Below, piece by piece: positions 1-11,640 of a DNA stretch of 64,000 bases. The stretch comes from Warburgia ugandensis (taxonomy: Eukaryota; Streptophyta; Magnoliopsida; Canellales; Canellaceae). The notes below the pieces were generated by a model that was not told the DNA's origin, made no database searches, and worked only from the letters and a program-made list of their open reading frames with translations. The stretch lies in contig CP141132.1 of assembly GCA_035236585.1 (NCBI GenBank), positions 40,551,880 to 40,615,879 on the forward strand, written 5' to 3'. The position numbers and the translations under genes are program-made. Within the stretch, counting starts at the first letter, position 1, and every line of letters starts with the position of its first letter.

Positions 1-1866
1 ATATTTATTAGCAGAGCATATAAGGTTCTACAATTGTTACCTCATAATTCTCAAATGCTAAATATAGCTGATTATAAAACTTTCAATCTCTAATAAAAGC
101 GTTTCCTTACGCATTTGGTATACCTTAAACTATTAAGATAAATAAGGGATTCTTTTTGCTTTAACTTTTTTTCCTTCGTCAACCCCTCTAATTTAAGATA
201 TTTAACAATATATCAGCAAACTTGCGTTTGATAAGTATACTAACTACTAATCACTGTATATATTTTATATTTGTAACAGATGTAAATGATTACTAAGGAT
301 TATATCAATTCATTGTTTCTAATAGATAGGAGTTTATAACTTTACAATTTGTACGGAGTTCCTCTACTTAAACAATGTGACAAGTTTTTGAATATAAACA
401 ATGATTTAATGCATATGAAAGAACATGATTTTGAAAACTCGATTATTATGGAACCAATCCAAAAACAATTCACATAGATGAGTCAGGTTCAGACAATAAA
501 ATCCAGTTTGTAGATCCAAACACGGTCAACAGAAGTGATACTCGCTAACTTATGTTTCGGATGACTTTACTACCCATTGATCAAATGTGGTTCAAACTCA
601 CTCAACTGAAGGTGAAATCACTCTTTGATGACTTATCAACATAGTCCACATACCCAATGTTGGTCCACTTACATCTGAGCAACAAATCCTTAAATAACCT
701 AGTTGAAGTACGTCTCAATCTAGGCCTTGTTGAAGTACATCTCAGACGAGTCATTGCCGAGGTGACAATCGTTGATCAAATGGGAGTCCAAAAAATCTCA
801 ATTGACATCTCATGTGGAGCTAGAAAAACTATTTGGTAACGTCTTACTAGGATCCAGAAGTGGAAACAAACATGTTAAATAGGACTTTGCGTCTGGTTAG
901 ATTTCGCTTAGAAATTGATGAAATACATAAACTTTCATAATTCAGATTTTCAAGTTTTTCCCCAACATTGCTTTTGCACTTGTCATTGGATCAAAATTTG
1001 ATTATGGTTCCATTTTGAATTGAAAACCTTTTTCTTTTCTTCTTTTCCAACTCAAAATTTTCTTTGACTTAGAAATTTGAAAACTTCTTAGTGTTCAATA
1101 ATATGATGAAAACCAATTTAAAATGCTTTATTTAGAAACTAGGAATTTTATGTTTAAATTTATTAAAGCACACTTTGTTGAATCAAAACCATATTATACT
1201 TATAACTAGTGTACGTGATGTGAAATCTATATAATTGTGTCTCAAAATCATACAATTCAAAAATCATATTTTTGGATTAAAACCATGTACTAGTAAGTAA
1301 AACTAAAACTTCAAATCATATTTGTGTGCATCTTAGTTCTTTGTTTTTAGACTTTTGTCTATATTTCCTGTGTCTCTAATTAGATGTTTAACCTTATTGG
1401 TATAATAGCCCTGTTCTTTCCTTGTTTTAATTGTATTTTTACTTCTAAGTAAGTTACTTTGCTTGCAAGTTATTTTGATTCATCTAATTACTTTCCATAA
1501 TAGAATAATGTTTTTGTACTATCTCGATTAGTAAGATCTATCCATTGTCTTAAACAATATGCTCTGTGATTGCCACTCAGTGGATCTTCCACATTAGAAA
1601 ATGAGACTCATAATGGATAAGTGAACACGACATCAGGCTATGGAAATTTTTTTCACTACGGACAAAGATTTTTCATGTTTATCTGGCTAGTCTATTCACA
1701 TAAGAGGTCAAGGAGACTATTTGTGCCGAGGGATGGCTGTGTTTGCCTCTACGACATACATTGTGAAAGACGTCATCATTTCTATCCTTTTCAAGAGTAT
1801 AACCGTGAACATTGATAATCTTTAGTTGATGAGAATTAAATGAGAGAGCAGAAATACTTATAATTC
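1..1866. other. AT-rich intergenic DNA, no gene recognised
   Basis: I see no coding sequence with a recognisable domain on either strand. The short open frames here (about 60 codons) lack any family motif. Around 700-755 an imperfect unit reading GTTGAAGTACRTCTCA occurs twice about 30 bases apart. The stretch may be old transposon sequence or the 5' flank of the virus-like ORF that follows. Confidence 0.5.
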
Positions 1867-3239
1867 ATGGAATCCTCAAGTCAGTTATTGCCTTCTTCTT
1901 CATTTAAGTCTTTAGAGTTAGTTTCTTCTTATAAACTAGATTATTTATATGAAGTAGAATATCCTTCCTGATGATAGTAAGATTCTTGTCACGTCTTTAC
2001 CTTTTGTAAATCCTTATAAATTCTTTGACCTCATCTAGTTCTTTAGTAAAAAAATCCATAAAAAAAAAATTGATAGGTCAAAAACAATCAATCCCCAGTC
2101 AAGGAATATGTTCAGGCTTCTAAGTTTGAGCAATTTCCTATTCTTGCTAACAAATTTGAAAACTTCATCACTCTAGACATTCCTCACGACTTTCTTAAAT
2201 CATGGGAACAGTAAGGCTTGAATCATCTCCATTTTGGTGCTGTTAAACTTGCTCTTACTTTTCATGGTAGAAAAGGTCTTCCGGTTGTTTCTAGAATTGC
2301 ATTGCTTGATTCCTGTTTCAAAGAATATCAACACGCCTGCATTGGTATAGTTCAAACAACATTGAATGTTGGTACTGTTTTGATAACCATGTTTCCAAAC
2401 TTCAATATGTCAATTACAGATCCTCATCTTTTGATACTTTCAAATCACTAGAACACCCAAAATTGAATCAACATATATAGTAACTCTTCATTACTAGATG
2501 GTATAAAGATTGCAAAACTATGCATTTGACTTTGCAGTCCCAGATCACTCAAAGATAGAGTATGCCCTCATCATCCAAATTGATCAAGATGCAAGACCAA
2601 CATGTACTTACGTTTCAAGGCAGTTATCTAATGTAGAATTGAAAACCTTGTTACCAAAAAAGCAGATTACAAAGTGTAAAAAAATCCATGAAGAAGCCCA
2701 GCTAGTTCAATCATTTACTCCAATTTTCACTAGGCGAGCAAATAGACTAGTAGAAATTAAGTTCATCAAAAGATTCTTAGGGTTCTTCTTCATCTTCAAA
2801 CATCTCAGCTGTCTTCCAAACAGAACTCAACCTTCTTGAACCTATAGGGCCAGATCCTATTCCTATTGTATGCTTTGACAAAGATGGAAAACTAATCTTC
2901 CAAGGCAAATATCTAGAAACAGGTCATATATTGTGGGATATTTGTGATTGTCCAGGTTGTCAAAAGAAATCACTTGTTGAAGCAAAAAGAAAGAAAATAT
3001 CCTTTCAGCAAAAACCCAAAGAAAGATATCAGGCAGGTGATCCAACTGTTGGAACTCTTGGAGAACCTTTAGGCAAGTTTGATTATTATGTCCTTTATCC
3101 CTGCAATGGTTCTCTAGACAAAAAACCCTCTCCAAACAAACTTCATCAGAGTCATGTTCTACCCACAAATCCACCTTCTAAACATGAACCACCTTTACCC
3201 AAATATTATCAAAAGACATTGTCCCTTATTGATAATTGA
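1867..3239 (+). pseudogene. Decayed caulimovirid-like movement-protein/polyprotein ORF (endogenous viral element)
   Basis: Translated pieces in three frames form one collinear protein similar to an ORF common in plant genomes as endogenous pararetrovirus (Caulimoviridae) sequence. A possible start is the ATG at 1867. The block at about 2099-2451 resembles the viral movement protein family (the GRKGLP and FKEYQHACIG segments). It continues at 2510-2839 in another frame, ending in a region with basic residues. The last block, about 2840-3236, carries a short Cys-rich motif (CDCPGC at about 2944) and a proline/lysine-rich tail. There is an in-frame TAA just before 2218 and at least two frame changes, so no intact product is expected. 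No reverse transcriptase block is adjacent, so this is a fragment. The assignment to a movement protein is from pattern memory; a profile search against the MP family would settle it. Confidence 0.5.
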
Positions 3240-4138
3240 GAAAAACATCATTCACCAAACCTTCCATCAAAATCATCACCAAAACCTTTTTATAGCCTAG
3301 AAAAAAAAAAATCCACAACCATCAAAAACTCTAGAAATTAATATTATGATAGGTAGAATTTTCTCCATTTTTATTATTTGATTATCCAGAGCGAATATAA
3401 GCTAGCATATAGTATATATCTTATACTTTTACTCAGAACATAGTTTAATAGTAAGCATGTCTGTTATACTTATGCTCAAAACATTGGATTAGAAATAAGC
3501 ATGATGATTGGATATCTACTCAAAAAGTAGACTTACGTGCTTACTAGTATGGATAACTGATGAACATGCATCAATAATTTATGTTCAAAACATGGATTAG
3601 GACTCTATATGCTTACTAGTTTTAAGATTCACACGGATTAATAATAACATGTACTTTACAAGACTTTACAAGATTTAGATCGAGAAATGAATTACTAGAG
3701 TGCTTACCTAATATAGATCGTGACATGGATTACTAGAATCTAGATCCAAGACGTGGATTAAGAGTAGTACACTTGCTTGGAACTTTTGATTTCCCAGTGT
3801 GAAGATCGTTTGTTTGCTTGATCGCACCCTTCTCTTCCCATTCCTTGGTGAAATTCCCTCCTAACTTGTTTCTTTTCTAGATCTATTGTCAAATCACTGT
3901 TGTTGATTCTAAACGATCAGATGGTTGAAAATCATTTCAGAGAAAGAGAGAGAGAGAGAGACGTTCTTGAGCTTCTATTAGATAATAAGGATTCTTCTTT
4001 TGAGAGAGAGATTTATAGGACACTCTCTAAAAAACATTTCTGATCTGATCCTAATTGTCTCTGAACGTTTCAGATCTAATTTTGAATGGCATTTGATGTT
4101 CAGATCTATATTTAAGTATTGGAACATTTTAGATAGAA
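3240..4138. other. AT-rich spacer with degenerate CAGATCT-type repeats
   Basis: No gene is visible. Between 3420 and 3770 short phrases such as CATGGATTAG and TTACTAG recur. From about 4000 onward phrases like GTTTCAGATCT and TTGAATTGGA recur irregularly, continuing after the SINE to about 4700, so the SINE landed inside an older repetitive tract. A short GA run lies at about 3946-3960. Confidence 0.4.
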
Positions 4139-4319
4139 GGGGTGCTTTGGCGCAACGGTAAAAGTTGTCGTCATGTGACCTTGAGGTCATGGGTTCAAGG
4201 CGTGGAAACAGCCTCTTGTAAAAATACAAGGTAAGGCTGCATACTATAGGTCCTTGTGGTCTGCCCCTTCCCCGGACCCCGCATAGGCCGGAGCTTCGTG
4301 CACTGGGGCTGCCTTTTTT
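4139..4319 (+). mobile_element. Au-like SINE, complete
   Basis: About 181 bp, a tRNA-derived short interspersed element. The pol III A box is at 4148-4158 (TGGCGCAACGG) and the B box at 4192-4201 (GGTTCAAGGC), 33 bases apart, as in the internal promoter of a tRNA gene. The body carries the phrases GGTAAGGCTGC and CCCCGGACCCCGCATA and closes with GGGGCTGCC followed by a T run at 4314-4319. This order and the T-rich 3' end match the plant Au SINE family as I know it. It is transcribed by RNA polymerase III and mobilised in trans by LINE machinery. It could be mistaken for a tRNA gene, but it has no acceptor-stem partner downstream. Flanks on both sides are similar because the host tract is repetitive, so no target duplication can be claimed. 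Confidence 0.85.
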
Positions 4320-5113
4320 AATGTTTCAGATCTAACTTGATTGTCTTTCCTTTTTAAATGTTTTTATCCTTTTTTAATTGGATGTCAATGTTCAAATCTT
4401 TCAACATTCCAAATCTGAGTTTGAATTGGACGTTTTGGATCTAGCATTGAAAGACTTCAAACTTTCATATCTGGGCTTTAGGATGCTTTCAGATTTGAAT
4501 TGAATTAGACCTAACGTTTCATATTTGAAATTGAATGGGTGTGAGTTATGTTTTGGATGTTTCAAAATCTGGAGAAATAAGTATATAATTCGAACTTCAA
4601 TACGTTTTTAGATCTGGAGTAATTGTCGTCCAAGTAGGAAAACATTTTCGGATCTGGTTTGATTCATGTTCAAAAACATGGATCTGAACCTAATTGGTGA
4701 TTTTAGGAGTGTAATGTTTTTTCCTATTAAATCATAGCATAACACTTGTAATTATAACTTGTACTTAGTTTGTAACTTATCTCTAAATAAGTATTAGTTG
4801 TTACAAGTGCTTCTCTTAATTATAACTTAGTTCTTAAACACTTACATTCAATGAAACTAGTTTCGAATCATCACTTATTCAAACAAGGTGTTTTAGATCA
4901 ATTAAATAACTAAACTACTCAACCAACTTAACTAGATTGAACAAGTTAGTTAAACTAGTCGCACGTTTTCATCCAAAAATATGTCACTTTTTATTTTAAC
5001 ATTCTAGGGACATTTTTATTAGTCCAATTGTCAATTTACCAAGTTACCCTTAATTTCTATAAATGTTTCCTACGTAAAAAATTTATGTCATTACTTGAGA
5101 TGTGACTCAGCAG
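4320..5113. other. Repetitive AT-rich spacer
   Basis: The CAGATCT-like degenerate repeats continue to about 4700. After that come short TAACTAG and ACTTGTA phrases. No ORF, RNA gene or transposon terminus was recognised up to the LTR at 5114. Confidence 0.4.
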
Positions 5114-6004
5114 TGTCTAAGGTTTCCAAGATTGAAGGTGGATCAAAGAAGATCAATGGTGATCTAATTTTGGACGGCCAAGATTGATCTTAAATCACTT
5201 AGAACATGTGATCAATAGCGTGACTGGTCATGGATGTGAGGATGTCATCAAGCATTAACTATTTTAGGGTTTCTAAAGCTCGAAGAGTCAAAAATGCCTC
5301 CCACATGTTACTTGGTCATGGAGTCAAGGTGTTGACTAGTAACTATGAGCTTAGAAACTTGCTAATGTGTCTTGTAAGAAATTAGAAATTGCTTCAATAT
5401 AATTAGTAACTATCCAATGAGGATTTAATAATAGTCAAGATTAGAAAGTCTTGGAGAGTAAGAGTTATGTATTTAGAAAGTCTATGTAGACTACGCATAT
5501 ATTGTAAGTAGAAGGTTTATTTGTAGCTTGTAGTTACCTAATATGGCAGGGTTGTTCCTATTTATAAATACCACAAAATATAACAAGTAATAGGAGGTTA
5601 ATTCAAGCATAAAAAAGACTTCTTTTTTTTTTTTTTCTAGTGCTTTGTGACTTTTTTTTTCGAGTTGGATTTTTGATGTGTTTTTCATTAGAGCTGAGAT
5701 AGGTGTGTTGCAACTTAAGCTCTCCGTGTTTCTGCATCATTTGGTGGATATCTCGTGTGGCAAGACATGTTTAGCTCTATAACCTCATGGTGGTGAGATC
5801 TGTATCCTTATGGTGGTGAGCTAGATTTCATCATAATGTTTTTGTATCTCTTGGTGGTGGAATTGCATCCAAGAGTGAACTTTCTTGTGCTTGAACACAA
5901 CGGTGGTGTTTTTGTATCTGTAATAAACTAATCTCAATCTTAATATGTGGTTAATTAAATCACTTATTTCTCTATATCTTTTAGTACCCAGTTATCCGGT
6001 GTCA
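5114..6004 (+). repeat. 5' LTR of the Ty3/gypsy element
   Basis: It starts TGTCTAAGG and ends GGTGTCA. It aligns along its length with the copy at 12633-14060 and, more weakly, with 33190-34457. It is shorter than the 3' copy because about 150 bp (around 5250) and about 45 bp (around 5335) are absent relative to it. A TATA-like box lies at 5562-5571. Confidence 0.85.
5562..5571 (+). promoter_or_regulatory. LTR TATA box
   Basis: TATAAATACC sits in the 5' LTR, with the same ten bases at 13556-13565 in the 3' LTR. Its conservation between LTRs and position upstream of a pyrimidine/purine-mixed leader suggest the pol II promoter that marks the U3/R boundary. Confidence 0.6.
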
Positions 6005-6007
6005 AAT

Positions 6008-6019
6008 TGGTATCAGAGC
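6008..6019 (+). other. Primer-binding site, initiator-Met tRNA type
   Basis: TGGTATCAGAGC lies three bases after the LTR end. It is complementary to the 3' end of plant initiator-Met tRNA and is the standard minus-strand priming site of many plant Ty3/gypsy and Ty1/copia elements. It is intact here, unlike the decayed versions at 34729 and 47534. Confidence 0.9.
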
Positions 6020-6028
6020 TATAGGTTA

Positions 6029-6840
6029 CAATGGTTTATCATGCAAAATGCATAATTATATCAGATAAAGATGCGAAGAACGTAGAGATGGATAACTTGA
6101 GAAGGCAAGTTTAATGACTAGAAGAACATTTAGGACAGCTTAGCCACCGAGACGAAAGAGGTGAGAAATCCGACATTGAATCTTCTAATAACATCTCAGC
6201 CGATTCCTATTCTTTTTTCTGCCAAAAGTAGAGCTTTAGATTAGAGATTGTCATCTAACAATGCTTCAAGCAGAAAACATGATTTCCATTTGTCTAGAGT
6301 GTAATTTGAAGGAAAGATGCGGCCCAATGAATTCCTAGATTGGCTACACATAGTTGAGTGAGTATTTGTGTACAAGAATTCTCAGATGCAATGTAAAGCC
6401 CGTCACTCTTAAGTTAAGAAAATAATTGAAATAACCTAAATAAACAAAGAGTGCGAGATTGTAAAAATAAGATGAAGAATTGGGACAAGATGAAAAAAGA
6501 GCTTAAGACTTGTTTTCTATGTGAGAATTAATTGTCTAAGATAAGAGAACTTGACATTAGAAGAGTACATAACGGAGTTCAAACATCTCATACTGAAGAG
6601 CAATGTGGTTGAGCTAGAAAAAGGAAGTTACTAAAAATGGCGTTTCTAAACCCTATAGGAAAAGAAACAATTTCAATCCAATAAGTACTTTTAACTCGAA
6701 GTGGATGCCTGATAAAACTAAAAAAATCAACTGAAGAATGATGGTAATAAGCAGCTAGTATCCTCTAGTTCTACAATGAGGAGGTTCTTTAAATGCCAAG
6801 GGTTTGGGCATATTGCTTGTTACTATCTAAACTGGAAGAT
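6029..6840 (+). pseudogene. gag: gag remnant (Ty3/gypsy)
   Basis: Several frames together give a Gag-like protein. A charged N-terminal segment with MDNLRRQV followed by LEEHLGQL is read at about 6085-6150. The core segment FEGKMRPNEFLDWLH is read at about 6310-6350 and is typical of the Retrotrans_gag fold. Near the end, at about 6778-6830, is a zinc-knuckle remnant. It reads KCQGFGHIAC, where the first cysteine of the usual C-x2-C pair is replaced by phenylalanine, so zinc binding is probably lost. Stops and frame changes occur throughout. Confidence 0.75.
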
Positions 6841-6880
6841 GGCTGCACTAGCTAAAGAATTTGAGTTTGAAGAAGAGTCA

Positions 6881-7091
6881 CAATTAAGTTTTGAAGAAGA
6901 CAATGCTATTCCTATTGATCAAGGTGAGATGTTGGTGGGGCAAAGTACCTTAAGTGCCATTCACAAAGATGATGATGATTGGTTGGTCACAATCAAGTTT
7001 TGAAGAAGATGGTGCTATACCGGCTGATCAAGGTGAGATGTTGGTAGTGCAAAGAACCTTAAGTGCATTTGCAAAGATGATGATGATTAGT
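6881..7091 (+). repeat. Tandem duplication in the gag-protease linker (about 109 bp, two copies)
   Basis: Copy one runs from 6881 to 6989 and copy two from 6990 to about 7091. Both begin CAATYAAGTTTTGAAGAAGA and both end in a GATGATGAT run. The duplicated stretch encodes an acidic linker (ADQGEMLV). Only a handful of differences separate the copies. Confidence 0.85.
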
Positions 7092-7094
7092 TGT

Positions 7095-7420
7095 GCTACG
7101 CCATATTTAACATGCAATGTACTTCACATTGGCAAGGTATGTAATGTTATTATTGATAGTGGTGGGTGTGAGAATGTAGCTTCTACAAAGCTGGTGAACA
7201 AACTAAAGTTGAAGAAGGTGCTGAATCCTTAACCTATAGACTATGGAGGCTTGCAAAGGAACATCAAATCAAGGTAACCTGCAAATGCCTTGTTTCCTTT
7301 TCTATTAGAAATCGTTATAAAGATGAAGTTTGGTGTGATGTTATCTCAAGTGGCGCTTGTCACTTGTTGGGACGACATGGTAGTTTGTCAGGAGAGCCCA
7401 ACATGATGGGTTAAAAAATA
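7095..7420 (+). pseudogene. pro: Retroviral-type aspartic protease remnant
   Basis: An open stretch from about 7095 to 7229 encodes a segment with the catalytic triad context IIDSGG at about 7150-7167; the usual motif is D-[ST]-G, so the active-site Asp-Ser-Gly is present. Downstream text decays after a stop at about 7230. In the intact element this enzyme would cut the Gag-Pol precursor into mature proteins inside the virus-like particle. Confidence 0.75.
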
Positions 7421-7775
7421 CCTATTCTTTTATGTAACATGGTGAAAAGATCATATTGGCACCCTTAAAACCTGAAATAACTTCAAAATCTTCATATGTG
7501 ATTCATTATAGCAGTAAGAAAAAAACTGAATCTTTTGTAGAAATTTTGAACTCTACATGTAATGTACATGAGGTGGAAGAAATTGACAAAGAAATTGAAA
7601 CTAACACAAAACCTTCAATTGTACGTCCCCTATTAAGTGAATAAGATATTTTCCCTGAGAAGATCCCCAACGGCTTACCTTCTTTCTGAGATATACAATG
7701 TTGCATTGATTTCATCCTATGATCTGTAATTCCTAACAAAGTTGTGTACTGCATGAGCCCAAAAGAAAACGAGGA

Positions 7776-8470
7776 TTGGAAAGACAAGTTGAAGAATTGA
7801 TGGCCAAAGGTTTGGTGCGCGAGAGCAATAGTTTGTGCCTCATACCTACCCTTCTTGTGGCAAAGAAGGATGGTTTGTGCAGGATGTGTATCAATAGTAG
7901 GGCAATGAACAAGATTACAGTCAACTACTGCTTTTCAATTCCTTGCCTAAACTTGTTAGATCAGCTACATGGTGTAATGACTTTTTCCAAGATAGACCAT
8001 AGTGGCTGTAATTATATTTTCATTAGATCAGGTGATGAATGAAAAGCTCCATTTAAAACTCGAATGACCTGTACTAGTGGTTGGTAATGCCCATTGGTTT
8101 GTTTATGCGGCTAGTTAAATCATATGCATTTAATGGCTTATGTCTTTATATCCTTTAGTGGCGAGTTTGTTGTTGTACATGTTGATGACATATTTGTGTA
8201 CAACAAAAGCTAGGAGGAGCACTTAAATAATCTTCAACGAGTGTTACAATTGTCAAGAGAGTAGAAGTTGTAAGGCAATCAACTTTTTCGCAAACAGCCA
8301 GATTTTCTTAGTCTATGTTGTTTCGGTCGATGCAGTGAAGATGGACCAAAGCAAGGTGGATGCTATTATTAGCTAGCCAGTTCTTAAGACTCCTTGGTAT
8401 TAGAAGCTTCCATGGCCTAGCTTCGTTCTAAAGGAGGTTCATTAGAAACTTCAATGCTATCACTGCCCCA
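7776..8470 (+). pseudogene. pol: Reverse transcriptase domain, Ty3/gypsy, broken
   Basis: From 7776 the frame gives EELMAKGLVRESNS, then VAKKDG and SRAMNKITVNY, then FSKID, the ordered motifs of the N-terminal half of a gypsy RT. The frame is lost near 8040, at the GDEWK-like segment. The region holding the catalytic Asp pair is visible at about 8170-8205 as VVHVDDIFVYN, so the two aspartates survive. Further text to about 8470 matches the thumb region (RSKEVH-like) only loosely. In an intact element it copies genomic RNA into DNA. Confidence 0.8.
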
Positions 8471-8479
8471 ATCACTAAA

Positions 8480-8842
8480 TATTTGAAAGGTAGAACATAT
8501 AAGTGGACCTGAGAAGCACAAAAGAGTTTTGAACTTGTAAAGCAGAAGGTAGCAAAGGCACCCATACTTTAATTACCTAAGTATTCGGATCATGCCGCAA
8601 CTACACTTTGATAAGGAGTTTTACGCTGTTGTATGGGCATTGGAACACTGGAGTTAGTATTTGCTACCGCAACCCTTTATGCTATATTTGGATCATGAAG
8701 TGTTAAAATTCCTTCAAAGTTAGCAAAAGCTCAGCCAAAAAAAATCTTGTGTGGATCGACTTCATCAAATCTTTCAGTTTCGTGATCAAACATAATTCAT
8801 ATACGCAAAATGTGGTTATTGATGCCTTAAGCAGGAGATATA
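8480..8842 (+). pseudogene. pol: RNase H region and RNase H-integrase junction of the same element
   Basis: Text at 8490-8700 corresponds to the segment after RT (KAPIL, then an ELxxVVxALxxWR-like stretch in mixed frames). At 8815-8842 the translation VVIDALSRRY gives the ALSRRY motif that ends RNase H in this family. The LINE interrupts directly after that motif, and the reading resumes at 11971, where the target duplication repeats RRY. Confidence 0.75.
8833..8842. repeat. LINE target-site duplication, left copy
   Basis: AGGAGATATA, identical to 11971-11980. Both copies encode the RRY of the host element's ALSRRY motif, which proves the LINE is the younger insertion. Confidence 0.85.
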
Positions 8843-8850
8843 TATTGTTC

Positions 8851-8877
8851 ATCATCATCATCGTCATCATCATCATG
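8851..8877 (-). repeat. GAT-type simple-repeat 3' tail of the LINE
   Basis: On the + strand the text is a CAT/ATC run with one interruption (CGT). Read on the minus strand it is GATGATGAT..., the tail left by RTE-type target-primed reverse transcription. Confidence 0.8.
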
Positions 8878-8984
8878 ACCTTATCCTGATTAGGGGTTGG
8901 TCACATGAATCTTATTCCTCCATTCCCCTCTATTAAGCATGGCTTCATTTAGTCTTAAAGTTTTTAAATCTTTTCTCACCATTT

Positions 8985-10320
8985 CTATCCACGTTCTTTT
9001 AGGCCTTCACCTTGCCCTTTGGAACTTTCAACTTGAATCACTTCACTCCTAACCGGTGCCCTTTTTGGTCTCTGTTGGATATGTCCAAACCATCTCAGTC
9101 TAATCTCTCTTATCTTGTTTCCTATTGGTGTTGCTACTAATTTTCTTGTAATGTTTCCATATCTAATTTTATCATTTCTTGTCTTGCCACTCATCCATTT
9201 CAACATCTGCATTTCAGCAATGCTCATCTTATGTGTGGTTGTTCCTTAATTGCCTAACACTGATCCATAGATCATGGCTGGCCTAATAGCCATCCTATAA
9301 AATTTTTCTTTTAGTTTGAGTGGCACCTTCTGATCACACAACTCCAAAGGTGCATCTTGGGTAACTTGTCAATCTCTCCACTCTCATGAATTATGGATCC
9401 CAAGTATCGAAAGTGTTCTTTTAGGGGTACTTTTTGGTTATTAATCTTTATTGGTGCTCCACTCCAGCTCCTCTCCTTGCTAAAATTGCATCCATATACT
9501 TTGTGCTAGTTCGGCTAATCTTAAATTCTTTAGATTCTAATGCATCTCTCCATAACTATACCTTTGTGTTTATGCCCTCTCTTGTCTTATCAATAAAAAC
9601 TATATCTTCCACAAATAACATGCGCTGTGGAATCTCCTCGTGCAGATGTTTTCTTAACTCATCCATAGCAAGGTGAAAGGGTACAAACTCAATCCTAATC
9701 CTTGGCGCAAGCATATAGTCATAGGAAAATCACCTCTTTTGCAGCTAGTGGTCCTAATGTTTGTCACTACATACATATCCTTAAGTATGTCTATATATCC
9801 TCATGAAACCTCTTTCTTGCCCAACACCCAGCATATTAACTCTTTGGGGATCCTATCATAAGCTTTTTTTAAGTCAATAAAGACCATGTGGAGGTTCTTC
9901 CTCATCTCCTTATATTTCTGTATGAATTGTCTACGCAGGAAAATAGGTTCCATGGTAAACCTCCCAGCCATGAAACCAAACTGGTTTTCTGATAAGTTTG
10001 ATCTCCCGATAATTAGTGCAACTCTGTATATTCCTTTACTCTTATAAATTGGTACAATACAACTCTTCCTTCATTCATTTGACATTTTTTTCAATTTTAC
10101 AATCTTGTTAAACAACTTTGTCAACTAAACTACTCCAATATCTCCCATATACTTCTAAACCTCTATCGGTGTACCATAAGCCCTAGGGCTTTTCCTAATT
10201 TCTTATTTTTCAATGCCTCTTTCACTTCAGGCATTCTACTCCTATGGTCATATTTATAATGTCCATCGTTATTTGGGTTTATAATACTTTTAATCCCTAT
10301 ATTCTAATGGTAATTGTCAT
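8985..10320 (-). pseudogene. LINE (RTE) reverse transcriptase, C-terminal half
   Basis: The minus-strand frame 9227-8985 encodes MLKWMSGKTRNDKIR followed by RLRWFGHIQQRP, the conserved end of RTE-type RT proteins in plants. Upstream, to about 10320, are matching pieces in other frames such as QFGFMAGR at about 9975, the RT segment usually read as FGFMPGRST. Multiple stops and frame shifts mean no product. Confidence 0.8.
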
Positions 10321-10329
10321 TTAGCAATT

Positions 10330-11640
10330 TTTGGTACTATCTTTCCTATCTTTGTTTGATCTTGTCATCTTTGACTAGTATCCTTTGGTCATCACTTCTA
10401 ATACACTTAATGTCGTCTAAGTCCTTACTCTTCTCTTCTCTTACTTTTGTGAGTTTAAATTTCTCATCTTCTCTTAATCCTAATCTATTATATAGATCAT
10501 CATATGTCTTGAGTATAGCCTCACTTACTACTCTCTTAGCAACTTTTTTAGCATTCTCATATTGCCCAAAGTTGTTGTTGTTTTTAGTCCTCTACCATGC
10601 TTTAAACACACCCATTTCTCTTTAATAACTTCTTGCATCTTTTCACTCCACCACCAAGTTTCAATTGTTGGTTCCCCTTTACTTTTTTATACTCCTACAT
10701 CATCTTTTGCCTCTTTCTTAATGGACGTGGTCATATTAGTCCACATGGTGTTTACTTCTGTTTCATTGTTCTAGTATCCTTCTACTATCAATTTGTTTGT
10801 AAATGATGCTATCTTCTCTCTTTTTAAGTTCGACCACTTAGTTCTTAAACACATATTAAGTTCATTTCCTTTCTTCCATACTTTAACGTAGATATCTATA
10901 ATCATTAATCTATGTTATGAGGTTAAACTCTCACTGGGTATCACCTTACAATCCTTATACATTGATCCTTCAACATTCCTAAGTATAAAAATGTCTATTT
11001 GGCTTTTTTATGGTCCACTTTTAAAGATTGTTAAGTGTTCATCCCTTTTCTTAAAATATGTGTTTGCCATAGCTAGGTTATATGCTAAGGCAAAATCATG
11101 TATAGCTTCCCCCATCTCATTTCTTTCTCCAAATACCATACCCTCCACGTACCCTATCATATCTTTCTTTTTGTTTTCCTATGTGACCATTAAAATCTGC
11201 TCTTATAAATATCCCTCTGTTTTGGAAATGTCTTATACGACTCTCTCTGTATCTTCACTAAATTGTCTTTTGATTCTATCTTCTAACCCTACTTGTGGTG
11301 CAAACATTCATGATCTTATCTCCTAGAACAAGTTTTGCTAGTATAATTCTATCATTAGTTCTTTTAATGTCTACAGCTTTATCTTTTAATTCTTTATCTA
11401 CCATTGGCCCTACTCCATTTCTATTATTTTTCTTTCTTACTTACTAGAGCTTATACTCATCCATTTCTCTAGTTAGCTCCTTTCCACTTGGTTTCTTGGA
11501 TATAAGTGATCTTGACTCCCCTCCATTTCATCGTATCCACAAACCCTAGACTCTTACATGTCAATGTGCCTATATTTCATGTAAAAATATGAATCTTGTT
11601 CTCTTGACCTACCTTATTTACCTGCGCACTTTCAGAACAG
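10330..11640 (-). pseudogene. LINE (RTE) endonuclease and N-terminal RT region
   Basis: On the minus strand at about 11190-11130 the text reads FNGHIGKQKERYD, matching the apurinic endonuclease motif DFNGHIG; at about 11310 is FAPQVGLED, the YAPQ-type segment just before it. At about 11580-11500 a NIGTL...CKS piece followed by QETKW marks the endonuclease N-terminus (the glutamate of QETKW is a catalytic residue). Frames change several times. The enzyme nicks target DNA to prime reverse transcription. Confidence 0.75.

Noticed and set aside
4139..4230. Possible tRNA gene
   Set aside because: A and B boxes are present, but there is no acceptor-stem complement and the rest matches an Au-like SINE body.
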